Positions 25,012-33,835 of a stretch of 64,000 bases of DNA are shown piece after piece. Position numbers and translations under genes: made by a program. Each line of letters begins with the position of its first letter. Within the stretch, counting starts at the first letter, position 1. The notes under the pieces are model-generated. The model did no database searches. It was not told the DNA's origin and worked only from the letters and a program-made list of their open reading frames with translations. The stretch is from Phycicoccus avicenniae_A (GTDB lineage: Bacteria > Actinomycetota > Actinomycetes > Actinomycetales > Dermatophilaceae), in assembly GCF_050496545.1 (NCBI RefSeq), contig NZ_JBNVZV010000019.1, positions 23,024 through 87,023 on the forward strand. The letters run 5' to 3'.

Positions 25012-25299
25012 TCAGGCGGCGACCTCGGTCTTGCGGGGACGGCCACGCGGACGCTTGCGCGCCACGACGGCTCCCTGGACGAAGTACTCCCCGCCCCAGA
25101 CGCCCCACGGCTCGCGGCGGTCGAGGGCGCCCGCCAGGCAGGTCTCCCGGACCGGGCAGGTCCGGCAGAGCGCCTTGGCGAACTCGACGCCCTCGGGGGT
25201 GTCCGCGAACCACAGCTCGGCGTCGTTCTCGCGGCAGGGGATCCCCTCACCGTCGATGACGGCCGTGTCGTGCAGGTCGAGAAGGTCGGTCAGCTGCAT
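25012..25299 (-). CDS. whiB7: WhiB7/WblC-type transcription factor
   Basis: Iron-sulfur transcription factor that works with the primary sigma factor to induce intrinsic antibiotic resistance. The 95-residue protein has the four cluster cysteines ('IPCRENDAEL', 'ALCRTCPVRETCLAGA'), the WhiB turn 'EPWGVWGGEYFVQG' and a C-terminal AT-hook 'KRPRGRPRK', which sets WhiB7 apart from other WhiB proteins. The ATG at 25299 has GGAGG upstream; an in-frame ATG at 25392 would add 31 residues without similarity to known members. About 510 nt separate the likely promoter from this start, with a leader ORF and a terminator between, as expected for attenuation control. Confidence 0.95.
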   Translation of the reverse strand: MQLTDLLDLHDTAVIDGEGIPCRENDAELWFADTPEGVEFAKALCRTCPVRETCLAGALDRREPWGVWGGEYFVQGAVVARKRPRGRPRKTEVAA

Positions 25300-25452
25300 G
25301 GGGGTGTCACCTCCGTTCGTCGCGCGCCGGGTGTGGCGCAGGGTGGTACTCGGGGGGCGGTGCGGGTCGCGCCGCTCGGTCGTGGTGCTCATCTGGTGGT
25401 CCTCGCGTGTACTGGTCTGTGGAGGCCGGTGGGCCCGGGGGAAATACGAGAA

Positions 25453-25484
25453 AGGCCGCGGATCCCTGGGGGGATCCGCGGCCT
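25453..25484 (-). promoter_or_regulatory. Candidate whiB7 attenuator (terminator hairpin with T-rich tail)
   Basis: A perfect 14-bp stem (AGGCCGCGGATCCC and its complement) with a 4-nt loop is followed on the minus strand by TTTCTCGTATTT, the only clear T-rich terminator tail in this window. It stands 22 bp after the leader ORF stop and about 150 nt before the whiB7 start. Position and form fit the premature terminator that controls whiB7 in other actinobacteria when translation is inhibited. Confidence 0.75.
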
Positions 25485-25505
25485 CGAGGTGGTGGCTACC
25501 TGGTG

Positions 25506-25745
25506 CTAGACAGGTGGCCCCTCGAGGCGGACGTCTCCCGTGGACGGGGCGGTGGCGATGCCGGTCTTCACGCCGGCCACGACGGCCTCACGCGCGCCGA
25601 AGGCGGCAGCGGAGACAGTGCGCCCCTGGACCCGACCTCGATCGACCGCGTGGGCCGTGGTGGAGCCGTACCAGACGGCATCGAGGAGGGTCGTGCGGGC
25701 AGCGGCCATCGCCGGCATGCCGTTCGTCGACTGCGTCGTGTCCAT
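25506..25745 (-). CDS. whiB7 leader ORF or small independent gene
   Basis: A 79-residue ORF ('MDTTQSTNGMPAMAAARTTLLDAVW...') between the promoter and the attenuator hairpin. AGGAGGG lies upstream of the ATG, with GGAG closer. The protein has no motif I know; it is rich in Ala, Thr and Val. Known whiB7 leaders carry shorter upstream ORFs whose translation controls the terminator, so this may be a long variant. Alternatively it is a small gene of its own that ends at the hairpin. The two readings differ in whether whiB7 has another promoter after 25453. Confidence 0.55.
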   Translation of the reverse strand: MDTTQSTNGMPAMAAARTTLLDAVWYGSTTAHAVDRGRVQGRTVSAAAFGAREAVVAGVKTGIATAPSTGDVRLEGPPV

Positions 25746-25814
25746 GTCTCCAACCCTCCTTCGCGGTCTCGGTCGTGGTCCGTGCCCGGGTGGGCACGCG
25801 AGGTGTTCCCCGAC

Positions 25815-25852
25815 ACTGTAGGACCGCCGCCGAAGCGGCGGCAACGGATTAA
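25815..25852 (-). promoter_or_regulatory. Candidate WhiB7-dependent promoter of the whiB7 leader
   Basis: On the minus strand: AT-rich TTAAT (25852-25848), then CCG, then -35 TTGCCG (25844-25839), an 18-nt spacer and -10 TACAGT (25820-25815). WhiB7-bound promoters have an AT-rich stretch 3 bp upstream of the -35 box, which is exactly the spacing here, so autoregulation is likely. The spacer holds a CCGCCGC/GCGGCGG hairpin. Confidence 0.65.
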
Positions 25853-25904
25853 CGGTGGCGGGTCGGTGAACCTGCGCCGTCAGGAGGATGAACTCCGTTG
25901 CGGC

Positions 25905-28022
25905 TCAACCGTTCTGTGCCTCGGAAAAATTCTTGACAATCTCGAGGACGGGCGCGCCGAAGCGCTCGAGCTTGGCCGGACCGACCCCGGTGATGCGCGA
26001 CAGCTCGCGGGTGTCGGCGGGCTCGCGCTCGGCGATGGCGGTCAGCGTGGCGTCGGTGAACACGACGAACGCCGGGACGTCGAGCTCGCGGGCGGTCTCG
26101 AGGCGCCAGGCGCGCAGCTCCTCGAAGAGCTGCTCGTCCATCGACGGCGGGCAGGTGGTGCAGCGCCCGATCGTGCGCTCCTTGGCCGTCGCGAGCGGGC
26201 CACCACAGACGCGGCACACGGTGGGCAGCGACGCCCGCTCCTTCGCCGACGCCTTCTTCCGGCGCGGCTGGCTGCGGGCCGCCGCGCCGAGGACGGACTC
26301 GGTGCCGTCGAGGAAGCGCGACGGGCGCCGGGTGCCCTTGGCCCCCGGCGTGCGCGCGCGGCTGTAGCTGATGACGAGGCGGTCGCGGGCGCGGGTCAGG
26401 CCGACGTAGAGCAGCCGGCGCTCCTCCTCGACCTCCTCGGGGGTGTCGGCCATCGTGATGGGCAGCAGCCCGTCGGAGCACCCGACGAGGAAGACGGTGC
26501 CCCACTCCAGGCCCTTCGCGGCGTGCAGCGAGGCGAGGGTGACGCCCTGCACGGTGGGCGCGTGCTGGGCCGCGGCGCGCTCGTCGAGCTCGCGGACGAA
26601 GGCGGGCATCCGGGCCTCGGGGTCGAGGGCGGCGACGTCGTCGGCGAGGGACGCGAGCGCCGAGAGGGACTCCCACCGCTCGCGGGCCGCTCCCCCGGAC
26701 GTCGGCGCCTCACGGCTCCACCCCGCCCCGAGCAGCACGTCGCGGACGAGGTCGGGAAGGGCGACCTCGCCGTCGTCGGAGCGGGCGGCGCCGCGCATCA
26801 GGACGACGGCGTCGCGGACCTCGCGGCGGGAGAAGAACCGCTCGCCGCCGCGGACGAGGTAGGGGATGCCGCGCTCGGCGAGCGCGGACTCGAACTGCTC
26901 GCTCTGCCCGTTCGTGCGGAACAGCACGGCGATCTCGGCCGGCGGGTGGCCGGACCCGACGAGGTCGGCGATGCGGGTCGCCACCTGCTCGGCCTCGGCG
27001 GGGTCGTCGTCGGCCACGAGCAGCTCGGGCGCGACGCCGTCGTCGCGCTGGGCCCGCAGCTCGACGGAGCCGGCCCGTCGTCCGCCACCGGGGCTGCGGA
27101 GCACCAGGTTGGCCAGCCCGACCACCTGGGGCGTGGAGCGGTAGTTGCGGACCAGCTCGACGACGCGGGCCTGCGGGTGCGTGGACCGGAACCCCAGCAG
27201 GTGCTGGGGCGAGGCGCCGGTGAAGCTGTAGATGGTCTGGGCGGGGTCACCGACGACGCAGACGTCGTCGCGGCCGCCGAGCCACCGGTCGAGGAGCGTC
27301 TGCTGCAGCCGGTTGACGTCCTGGTACTCGTCGACGACGAAGTGCCGGTACTGGCCGCGGACCGCCCGTGCGACCTGCTCGTGCTCGCCGAGGATGCCGG
27401 CCGTGAGGAGCAGGACGTCCTCGAAGTCGATGACGCCCCGGCCGGTCTTGACCTCCTCGTACTCGGCCATCAGCCGGGCCATCGCCGTGGCGTCGAGCCC
27501 GGCCGGCGGCTCGCGGCGGGCCCGGGCCGCCCCTGCCGCGTAGGTGTCGGGGGTGAGCATCGAGACCTTGGCCCACTCGATCTCGGAGGCGAGGTCGCGC
27601 ACCGCCGGGGAGTCGAGGCGCAGCCGCAGCCGGCCGCCGGCCTCGGCGACCGCCCCGGCCTTGTGCGGCATGACCTCGGGTGCGGCGCCACCGATGGCCT
27701 GGGGCCAGAAGTAGTGCAGCTGGCGCAGCGCGGCCGCGTGGAAGGTGCGGGCCTGCACCCCGCCGACACCGAGGTCGCGCAGCCGGGTGCGCATCTCACC
27801 CGCGGCCCGGGCCGTGAAGGTGACGGCGAGCACCCGCTGCGGCTGGAAGGCGCCGGAGAGCACCCCGTAGGCGATGCGGTGCGTGATGGCGCGCGTCTTG
27901 CCCGTGCCGGCACCGGCGAGCACGCACATGGGCCCGACCGGGTGCGCGGCGACCTCGCGCTGCTCGGGGTCGAGCGCGTCGAGCACATCGTCGGCGCCGG
28001 GGTGGACGGGGAGGGTGGACAT
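25905..28022 (-). CDS. uvrD2: ATP-dependent DNA helicase UvrD2
   Basis: A superfamily 1A helicase of 705 residues. Walker A 'LAGAGTGKTRAITHRI' is at residues 35-50, with 'VDEYQDVNRLQQTLLD' as motif II and 'GLTRARDRLVISYSR' as motif VI. After the motor comes a tetracysteine block 'CRVCGGPLATAKERTIGRCTTC' and a C-terminal HRDC domain ('WRLETARELDVPAFVVFTDATLTAIAE'). This combination marks UvrD2, which in mycobacteria needs the cysteines for unwinding. The start is the ATG at 28022, with AGGA upstream. It lies upstream of the whiB7 promoter on the same strand and is divergent from mycoredoxin by 76 bp. Confidence 0.95.
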   Translation of the reverse strand: MSTLPVHPGADDVLDALDPEQREVAAHPVGPMCVLAGAGTGKTRAITHRIAYGVLSGAFQPQRVLAVTFTARAAGEMRTRLRDLGVGGVQARTFHAAALRQLHYFWPQAIGGAAPEVMPHKAGAVAEAGGRLRLRLDSPAVRDLASEIEWAKVSMLTPDTYAAGAARARREPPAGLDATAMARLMAEYEEVKTGRGVIDFEDVLLLTAGILGEHEQVARAVRGQYRHFVVDEYQDVNRLQQTLLDRWLGGRDDVCVVGDPAQTIYSFTGASPQHLLGFRSTHPQARVVELVRNYRSTPQVVGLANLVLRSPGGGRRAGSVELRAQRDDGVAPELLVADDDPAEAEQVATRIADLVGSGHPPAEIAVLFRTNGQSEQFESALAERGIPYLVRGGERFFSRREVRDAVVLMRGAARSDDGEVALPDLVRDVLLGAGWSREAPTSGGAARERWESLSALASLADDVAALDPEARMPAFVRELDERAAAQHAPTVQGVTLASLHAAKGLEWGTVFLVGCSDGLLPITMADTPEEVEEERRLLYVGLTRARDRLVISYSRARTPGAKGTRRPSRFLDGTESVLGAAARSQPRRKKASAKERASLPTVCRVCGGPLATAKERTIGRCTTCPPSMDEQLFEELRAWRLETARELDVPAFVVFTDATLTAIAEREPADTRELSRITGVGPAKLERFGAPVLEIVKNFSEAQNG

Positions 28023-28098
28023 CACGACGATCCTAGGTCGCGGCACCGACGGCGCCGACGGCCGGGAAGGGCCGCGGCGCTCCCGCTGTTGAGGGGGC

Positions 28099-28359
28099 AT
28101 GAGCACCCTCAGCGCCCCCGCCGCCGGCACCGTCACGATGTTCACCACGACGTGGTGCGGCTACTGCCGCCGGCTGAAGTCCCAGCTCGAGCGGGAGGGC
28201 ATCGCCTTCACCGAGGTCGACATCGAGCGCAAGCCGGACGCCGCGGACTACGTGATGCTCGTCAACGGGGGCAACCAGACCGTGCCCACCGTGCTCTTCC
28301 CGGACGGCTCGGCCGCCACGAACCCCTCGCTCGCCGAGGTCCGCGAGCGCCTCGGCTGA
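28099..28359 (+). CDS. Mycoredoxin (glutaredoxin-like, mycothiol-dependent)
   Basis: An 86-residue thioredoxin-fold protein. 'MFTTTWCGYCRRLKSQLEREGIAFTEVDIE' carries the CGYC active site of mycoredoxin-1 and 'GNQTVPTVLFPDGS' the cis-proline. It reduces protein-mycothiol mixed disulfides, so it implies a mycothiol-making host. A second candidate, a NrdH-redoxin, usually has CxxC followed by a different tail, so mycoredoxin is preferred. It is divergent from uvrD2 and its stop is 16 bp from the converging nudC. Confidence 0.92.
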   Translation: MSTLSAPAAGTVTMFTTTWCGYCRRLKSQLEREGIAFTEVDIERKPDAADYVMLVNGGNQTVPTVLFPDGSAATNPSLAEVRERLG

Positions 28360-28375
28360 CCGGGGCCGGGCGCGG

Positions 28376-29338
28376 TCAGGACCGGCGCCGGAAGTCGACG
28401 ACCTCCGGGGCCGCCACCGGCCCGCCGAACCAGTGCTCGACGATCCGCCGGGCGATGGAGATGCCGCCCGGCACCACGAGCGAGCCGTCGGCGACGGCGG
28501 CCATGAGCTCCTCGCGCGACCACCAGCGCGCCTCGGCGATCTCGGAGTCCTGCAGGCGCAGCTCGGTGCCGCGGGCGCGGGCGGTGAACCCGACCATCAG
28601 CCCGGACGGGAAGGGCCAGGGCTGGTCGCCGAGGTAGGTGACGTCCTCGACCTCGACCCCGACCTCCTCGTGGACCTCACGGGCCACGGCGGCGGCGAGG
28701 GTCTCCCCGGGCTCGACGAACCCCGCCAGCACCGACATCCCCTTCGTCGTGAAGCCGCGGCCGCGGGCCATCAGCAGCCGGCCGTCGTCGTCGACGACGG
28801 CCATGATGACCGCCACGTCGGTGCGCGGGTAGTGCTCGCTGCCGTCGGCGCGGCACCGGCGCACCCATCCGGCGAGCACCGGTTCGGTGGGGCTGCCGCA
28901 GCGCGGGCAGAAGCCGTGGGCCCGGTGCCAGTTGGCCAGGGCGAGGGTGGTCGCGAAGACCGAGGCGCCGACGTCGTCGAGGGTCGCCCCGACCTGCCGC
29001 AGCGTGCGGTGGCCCTCGGGCGGCGCGCTCCCCTCGGGCAGGTCCTCGGCCACGCCGAGGTGGTGCACCCCGCCGGCCTCCCCGAGGTAGACCACGAGGT
29101 GGTCGGCGTCGGCGGGCTCGGGCGTGGCCAGGACGACCCGGGTCGTGCCGTCGGAACCATCGGCCCCGCCGGTGCCGACGACGACCTCGGCGCCGTCCCC
29201 CCGCAGCCGGAAGACCCGGGTGGCCGGGTCGGCGAGGAGGGTCGTGAGGAGCGCCGGGTCCTCGCGCAGGTCGCTGCGGCGGTCCAGCGAGCGGCGGGTC
29301 AGGGCGACGTCGGGAAGAGAATGCTCGGCTCGGGGCAC
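28376..29338 (-). CDS. nudC: NAD+ diphosphatase
   Basis: NudC cleaves NAD(H) to NMN(H) and AMP and can remove NAD caps from RNA. The 320-residue protein has an N-terminal half, then the zinc region 'FCPRCGSPTEPVLAGWVRRCRADGSEHYPRTD' with three cysteines visible (the fourth is absent, as in other actinobacterial forms). Then come the Nudix box 'GFVEPGETLAAAVAREVHEEVGVE' and the NudC-specific 'DQPWPFPSGLMVGFTARA'. The GTG at 29338 has GGGAG just before it; the ATG at 29368 would leave only 11 bp to the divergent neighbour and is less likely. Confidence 0.93.
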   Translation of the reverse strand: MPRAEHSLPDVALTRRSLDRRSDLREDPALLTTLLADPATRVFRLRGDGAEVVVGTGGADGSDGTTRVVLATPEPADADHLVVYLGEAGGVHHLGVAEDLPEGSAPPEGHRTLRQVGATLDDVGASVFATTLALANWHRAHGFCPRCGSPTEPVLAGWVRRCRADGSEHYPRTDVAVIMAVVDDDGRLLMARGRGFTTKGMSVLAGFVEPGETLAAAVAREVHEEVGVEVEDVTYLGDQPWPFPSGLMVGFTARARGTELRLQDSEIAEARWWSREELMAAVADGSLVVPGGISIARRIVEHWFGGPVAAPEVVDFRRRS

Positions 29339-29379
29339 GGCTCCCAGCCTAGGCGGCGCGCACGGCATACCGTGGGGTC

Positions 29380-30597
29380 GTGGACCGCAGCCCCTCCTTC
29401 CTCGCGGCGCTGGCCAGCGCCGCCGTGCCGGGCCTGGACCCGGTGAGCGTCGAGGCGCTCCCGACCCTGCCGGGCCAGCACTTCGACGTCGCCTTCGTCC
29501 AGGACCGCGAGCACCGCCGCTGGGTGGTCCGCGCGCCGCGCACCGACGTCGCCGGGGCCGAGATGGACCGCGCCGTCGCCCTCCTCGGCCTGCTCGCGCG
29601 CCGGCTGCCGTTCGCCGTCCCCGCCCCCAAGGGCTTCGTCGCGCTGGGGTCCGGGGGCCGGGCGGCCGTCTACCCCTTCCTGCCGGGCCACCCGCTCGAG
29701 CTGGCGGCGCTCCCTCCCGGGCCGGGGCTGGCCGCCGAGCTCGGCCGCGCGCTGGCCGCGCTGCACAACACCGACCCGGCGCTCTTCGAGGAGGCCGGGC
29801 TCCCCTCCTACGACGCCGACGCGTACCGCACCCGCCGGCTCACCGAGCTCGACCGCGCGGCGGAGACCGGGCGCGTGCCGACCTCGCTGCTGGCCCGCTG
29901 GGAGAAGGCCCTCGAGGACGTCACGCTGTGGCGCTTCGCCGCGGTGCCGACCCACGGCGACCTCACCGGCGAGGAGGTGCTCGCAGTCTTCGACGACGAG
30001 CGTGACGCCTCGACCGGCCGCGTCAAGGCGGTCACCGGCTGGGAGGACGCCAAGGTCGCCGATCCTGCGGACGACTTCGCGGCGCTGGTCTCCGAGGCCG
30101 AACCCGACGCCGTCGAGACCGTCCTCGAGGCCTACGCCCACGCCCGCGTCGAGCGGCCCGACGCCAACCTCCTCGTGCGGGCCCGGCTGTACGCCGAGCT
30201 CCGGATGCTCACCCGGCTGATGGACGCCCTGACCCGCAAGGACGTCGCGGCCGTCGAGGTGCTCGCCACCCAGCTGCGCCGCCTCGACGACACGGTGCAC
30301 GCGGCCGAGGAGTCCGACGACGACTACCGCCGGACCTCGCTGGCGCCCGTCACCGTGCGCACCCGGCCCACCCCGCCGCCGGCGCTGGTGGTCGACGAGG
30401 ACGACGACGACGAGCCACTGCCCGAGGTGGCCAGGCCCGCGCCGCCGGCCTGGCTCGAGGTCGAGACCACCGGGTCCGAGCCGGAGCCGGAGCCGGAGCC
30501 CGCGACCGACGAGGTCGAGGGCGACGGCGCCGAGGACGACACCGACGACGGGCTCAGCGACGACGGGCTCAGCGAGCCGCGCCGAGGACTCGGCTGA
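29380..30597 (+). CDS. Aminoglycoside/macrolide-phosphotransferase-like protein with altered catalytic residues
   Basis: A 405-residue protein with a kinase-like fold at about residues 1-310 and a long acidic tail (Glu/Asp/Pro rich) after that. The catalytic loop reads 'PTHGDLTGEEVLAVFD': the His-Gly-Asp is kept but the Asn expected 5 residues after the Asp is Glu. The Mg-binding loop reads 'VTGWEDAKVADPADDF', where related proteins have an Asp before the Trp; here it is Gly. It may therefore be inactive. Proteins of this kind sit next to the adnAB helicase genes in other actinobacteria. Its end overlaps adnB on the other strand by 29 bp. Confidence 0.85.
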   Translation: MDRSPSFLAALASAAVPGLDPVSVEALPTLPGQHFDVAFVQDREHRRWVVRAPRTDVAGAEMDRAVALLGLLARRLPFAVPAPKGFVALGSGGRAAVYPFLPGHPLELAALPPGPGLAAELGRALAALHNTDPALFEEAGLPSYDADAYRTRRLTELDRAAETGRVPTSLLARWEKALEDVTLWRFAAVPTHGDLTGEEVLAVFDDERDASTGRVKAVTGWEDAKVADPADDFAALVSEAEPDAVETVLEAYAHARVERPDANLLVRARLYAELRMLTRLMDALTRKDVAAVEVLATQLRRLDDTVHAAEESDDDYRRTSLAPVTVRTRPTPPPALVVDEDDDDEPLPEVARPAPPAWLEVETTGSEPEPEPEPATDEVEGDGAEDDTDDGLSDDGLSEPRRGLG

Positions 30598-33500
30598 CCT
30601 CCTCCTCGTCCGGGAGGTCCGGCCACACCGTCTCCCCCGTCGCGGCATGGAAGAAGGCGCCGCGCACGCGCTCCGGCGCCACCCCGCGCAGCCGGGCCCA
30701 CGCCAGCCGGTAGGCCGCGAGCTGCAGGGCCCGGGCCCGCCCGCGCGCACCGGTGGCCGGGGCGCCCGTCTTCCAGTCCACGACCGTCCACACCGGCTCG
30801 CCGTCGGCGCCCCGGTCCTCGAAGACCGCGTCGATGCGCCCGCGCACCGCGATGCCGTCGAGGACCGTCTCGACGCTCGTCTCGACCTCGACGGGGGTGC
30901 GGGCGGCCCACTCGGAGGCGAGGAAGGCCGTGCGCAGCCCGGCGAGGTCGCCCCCCGGCTCGTCGCCGTCATCGGCGAAACCGGGCAGGGTGTCGACGTC
31001 GACGATGGCGGCCCGCGCGTAGTGCTCCTCGACCCAGGCGTGGAAGGCGGTGCCCCGCCGGGCCGCGAGGGCCGGCGGCTGCGGCATCGGGCGGCGCAAC
31101 CGCTCGGTGAAGGCCTCGGCGTCCTCGGCCAGCGAGACCAGGGCCGAGGTCGAGAGGTGCGGGGGCAGCGGCACGTCGACGTCGGCACCCGAGCGGCGGC
31201 GGGCCCGCTCGTCGAGGAGCATCGCCACCTCGACCTCCCAGCGCCCGGTGCCCTCGGTCGTGACGGGCGCGGCCGCGGCCTCGGCCACCGCACGCGCCGG
31301 GCCGAGGAGCCGCTCGCGGCGCTCGACGTGGTCGAGGGTCGGCCAGCTGACGGCGACGGTCTGCGCGGTGCGGGGGTTCTGCGGGGCGCCGTCGTCGACC
31401 GGCGGCAGGTCGACCCACGGGCCGGGCACGGTCGGCAGGGCGGCGCGGACCTCCTCGAGGAACCGCGAGGTCACCCGCGGCGTGGAGGCGGTGCCCCACA
31501 CGTGCGCGGTGAGCAGCAGGTCGGCACGGGCGCGGGTCGTGGCGACGTAGGCCAGCCGGCGCTCCTCGGCGATGCCGTGCTCGGCGGCCGCCCGGGTGAA
31601 CCGCTCGTGCGCGAGCGCCACCGAGTCCCAGTCGTGCGCGTCGGACCACCCGAAGCGGGGCAGGCCCTCGCGATCCCCGCGCAGGTCGTAGGGCAGCGTG
31701 GCGAGGCCGACCAGCCACGCCTTGTCGTTCGGCTCGGCATGGCCCCAGGAGTCGCCGACGACCTTGCCCTGGGTCGCCGAGTGCGCCGGGAACGAGGACT
31801 CGACGAGCCCCGGCACGGCCACGACGTCCCACTCGAGCCCCTTGGCCGCGTGCACGGTCATCACCTGGACCGCGTCGGGTCGGGCCTCGACCCAGCCGAG
31901 GTCGAGGCCACGCTCCTCGTCGACGGCCGCCTCGAGCCAGGCGAGGAAGCCGCCGAGGCTCGAGCGGTCCGCGCTGGCCCCGAAGGTGGCGGCGACGTCG
32001 GCGAAGGCGTCGAGGTGCGCGCGGGCCGCACCCGGTGTGTACCCGGGCCGGGCCAGCACCTCGATGTCGAGCCCGAGCGCCACCTCGGCCTCCGCGACGA
32101 GCTCGGGGAGGCCGAGCCCGGTGAGCGAGCGCAGCCGGCGCACGGTGGCACCGAGCCCGGCCAGGCGGGTCAGGGCCGTGGGCGAAAGTCGCTGCCCGTC
32201 GTCACCGACCCACGCAGCCGGCGGGAGGTCGTCGAGCGCCTCGACGATGCTCGCCTGCTCGCTGGCGTCGGGGGCGAGGTCGGCCCCGCGGGCCGGGCGG
32301 CGCACCCGCTGCCGGACCCGGGACCACTCCCCCAGTCCGTCGAGGTCGGCGGCGCCGAGGCGGCACGACGGCCCGGTCAGCAGGCGCATCAGGCGGTCCC
32401 CGCGCGTGGGGTCCTGGACGACGTGGAGGAGCGCGACGAGGTCGGCGACCTCCGGGGTGTGCAGGAGCCCACCGAGACCGACGACCTCGAACGGCACACC
32501 GGCCGCCTCGAGCGCCTCGACGACCGGGTCGAACTGGGACCGCTTGCGGCACAGGACCGCTGCCGTCGAGCGACCGGGGCGGGCCATCCGGCGCGTGACC
32601 CAGTCGACGACGTGGCGGGCCTCGTCCTCGAGGGTGCCGAGGCGGGCGGTGGCGACGTGGCCGGGCCCGGCGCCGGCACGCTCGGCGAGCTCGCGGACCT
32701 CGACCCGCGAGGTGGCCGCCAACGGCCCGGCGACGACGTTGGCGGCGGCCAGGACCGCGCGGTCGTTGCGCCAGCTCGTCGACAGGTGGAGGACCCGCGC
32801 GGGGTCGGGGTCGGCGAAGTCGGTGCGGAAGCGGTCGAGGGTGGTCGAGGAGGCACCGCGCCAGCCGTAGATCGACTGGTGCGGGTCGCCGACGGCCGTC
32901 ACCGGCACCGGTTCCCCCGGGGCGACGAAGAGCGCGCGCAGCAGCTGGAGCTGGGCCTCGGAGGTGTCCTGGAACTCGTCGAGGAAGACCGCCCGGAAAC
33001 GCCGGCGCTCGGCCACCCCGACCTGCGGCACCGTCGTGGCCAGCCGGGCCGCGAGGGCCATCTGGTCGGCGAAGTCCATCGCGTCGCGGGACCGCTTGAG
33101 CGCGTGGTAGGCCTCGACCAGCGGGACGACGGCCGCGCGTTGACGCAGCACACCGACGACCTCGCGCATCGGGTTGGCGCGCTTGCGGGACCCGTCCGGC
33201 TTGGTCAGGGCCTCGAGGGTGGCGACCACCTCGTCGAGGTGCGCGCCGAGCCGCTCGGGCCCGACGAGGTGCTCGGCCATCTCGCCGGAGAGGTCGACGA
33301 CGGCGGTCGTGACGGTCGACTCGGCCTTGTCGACCTCGTCCATCGGGCCGTCCCAGGAGACGACCGCCTCGTGGGCGAACTGCCACGCGGCGGCCTCGGT
33401 GAGCAGCCGGCTCTCGGGCTCGACCCCGAGGCGCAGGCCGTGCTCGCGCACGATCCGCCCGGCGTACGCGTGGTAGGTCGACACGGTCGGGGCGTCGTCG

Positions 33501-33835
33501 AGGACCGCTGCGCCGTCCTCGGGGTCGGGGGCCCACAGCCCGGCCTCGCGCAGCGTGGTGAGCCGTGCGGCGAGGCGCTCGGAGAGCTCGCCCGCGGCCT
33601 TGCGGGTGAAGGTCAGGCCGAGCACCTCGTCGGGTCGGACGAGGCCGTTCGCGACCAGCCAGACGACGCGGGCGGCCATCGTCTCGGTCTTGCCCGACCC
33701 GGCGCCCGCCACGACGAGCAGCGGGTCGAGGGGCGCCTCGATGACCGCCGCCTGCTCCGGGGTGGGGGCGTAGGACTGGCCGAGGGCGTGGGCGAGGTCG
33801 ACGGCCGACCAGCGCTGTGCGGCAACGGTGCTCAC
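30569..33835 (-). CDS. adnB: AdnB: UvrD-like helicase with RecB-type nuclease domain
   Basis: Subunit of the AdnAB end-resecting motor-nuclease for double-strand break repair. The 1088-residue protein starts with a full helicase motor: Walker A 'VVAGAGSGKTETMAARVVWL' at residues 41-60, then 'FLDEFQDTSEAQLQLL', and 'VMTVHAAKGLEWDVVAVPGL' near motif V. A C-terminal RecB-family nuclease follows, with 'GRIDAVFED' and 'VVDWKTGAPATG' (catalytic Asp, Lys) and 'QLAAYRLAWARL'. It lacks the iron-sulfur cysteines that mark AdnA. GTG at 33835 overlaps the adnA stop by 4 bp. The motor is intact, so it should be the leading one. Confidence 0.94.
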   Translation of the reverse strand: MSTVAAQRWSAVDLAHALGQSYAPTPEQAAVIEAPLDPLLVVAGAGSGKTETMAARVVWLVANGLVRPDEVLGLTFTRKAAGELSERLAARLTTLREAGLWAPDPEDGAAVLDDAPTVSTYHAYAGRIVREHGLRLGVEPESRLLTEAAAWQFAHEAVVSWDGPMDEVDKAESTVTTAVVDLSGEMAEHLVGPERLGAHLDEVVATLEALTKPDGSRKRANPMREVVGVLRQRAAVVPLVEAYHALKRSRDAMDFADQMALAARLATTVPQVGVAERRRFRAVFLDEFQDTSEAQLQLLRALFVAPGEPVPVTAVGDPHQSIYGWRGASSTTLDRFRTDFADPDPARVLHLSTSWRNDRAVLAAANVVAGPLAATSRVEVRELAERAGAGPGHVATARLGTLEDEARHVVDWVTRRMARPGRSTAAVLCRKRSQFDPVVEALEAAGVPFEVVGLGGLLHTPEVADLVALLHVVQDPTRGDRLMRLLTGPSCRLGAADLDGLGEWSRVRQRVRRPARGADLAPDASEQASIVEALDDLPPAAWVGDDGQRLSPTALTRLAGLGATVRRLRSLTGLGLPELVAEAEVALGLDIEVLARPGYTPGAARAHLDAFADVAATFGASADRSSLGGFLAWLEAAVDEERGLDLGWVEARPDAVQVMTVHAAKGLEWDVVAVPGLVESSFPAHSATQGKVVGDSWGHAEPNDKAWLVGLATLPYDLRGDREGLPRFGWSDAHDWDSVALAHERFTRAAAEHGIAEERRLAYVATTRARADLLLTAHVWGTASTPRVTSRFLEEVRAALPTVPGPWVDLPPVDDGAPQNPRTAQTVAVSWPTLDHVERRERLLGPARAVAEAAAAPVTTEGTGRWEVEVAMLLDERARRRSGADVDVPLPPHLSTSALVSLAEDAEAFTERLRRPMPQPPALAARRGTAFHAWVEEHYARAAIVDVDTLPGFADDGDEPGGDLAGLRTAFLASEWAARTPVEVETSVETVLDGIAVRGRIDAVFEDRGADGEPVWTVVDWKTGAPATGARGRARALQLAAYRLAWARLRGVAPERVRGAFFHAATGETVWPDLPDEEEVSRVLGAAR

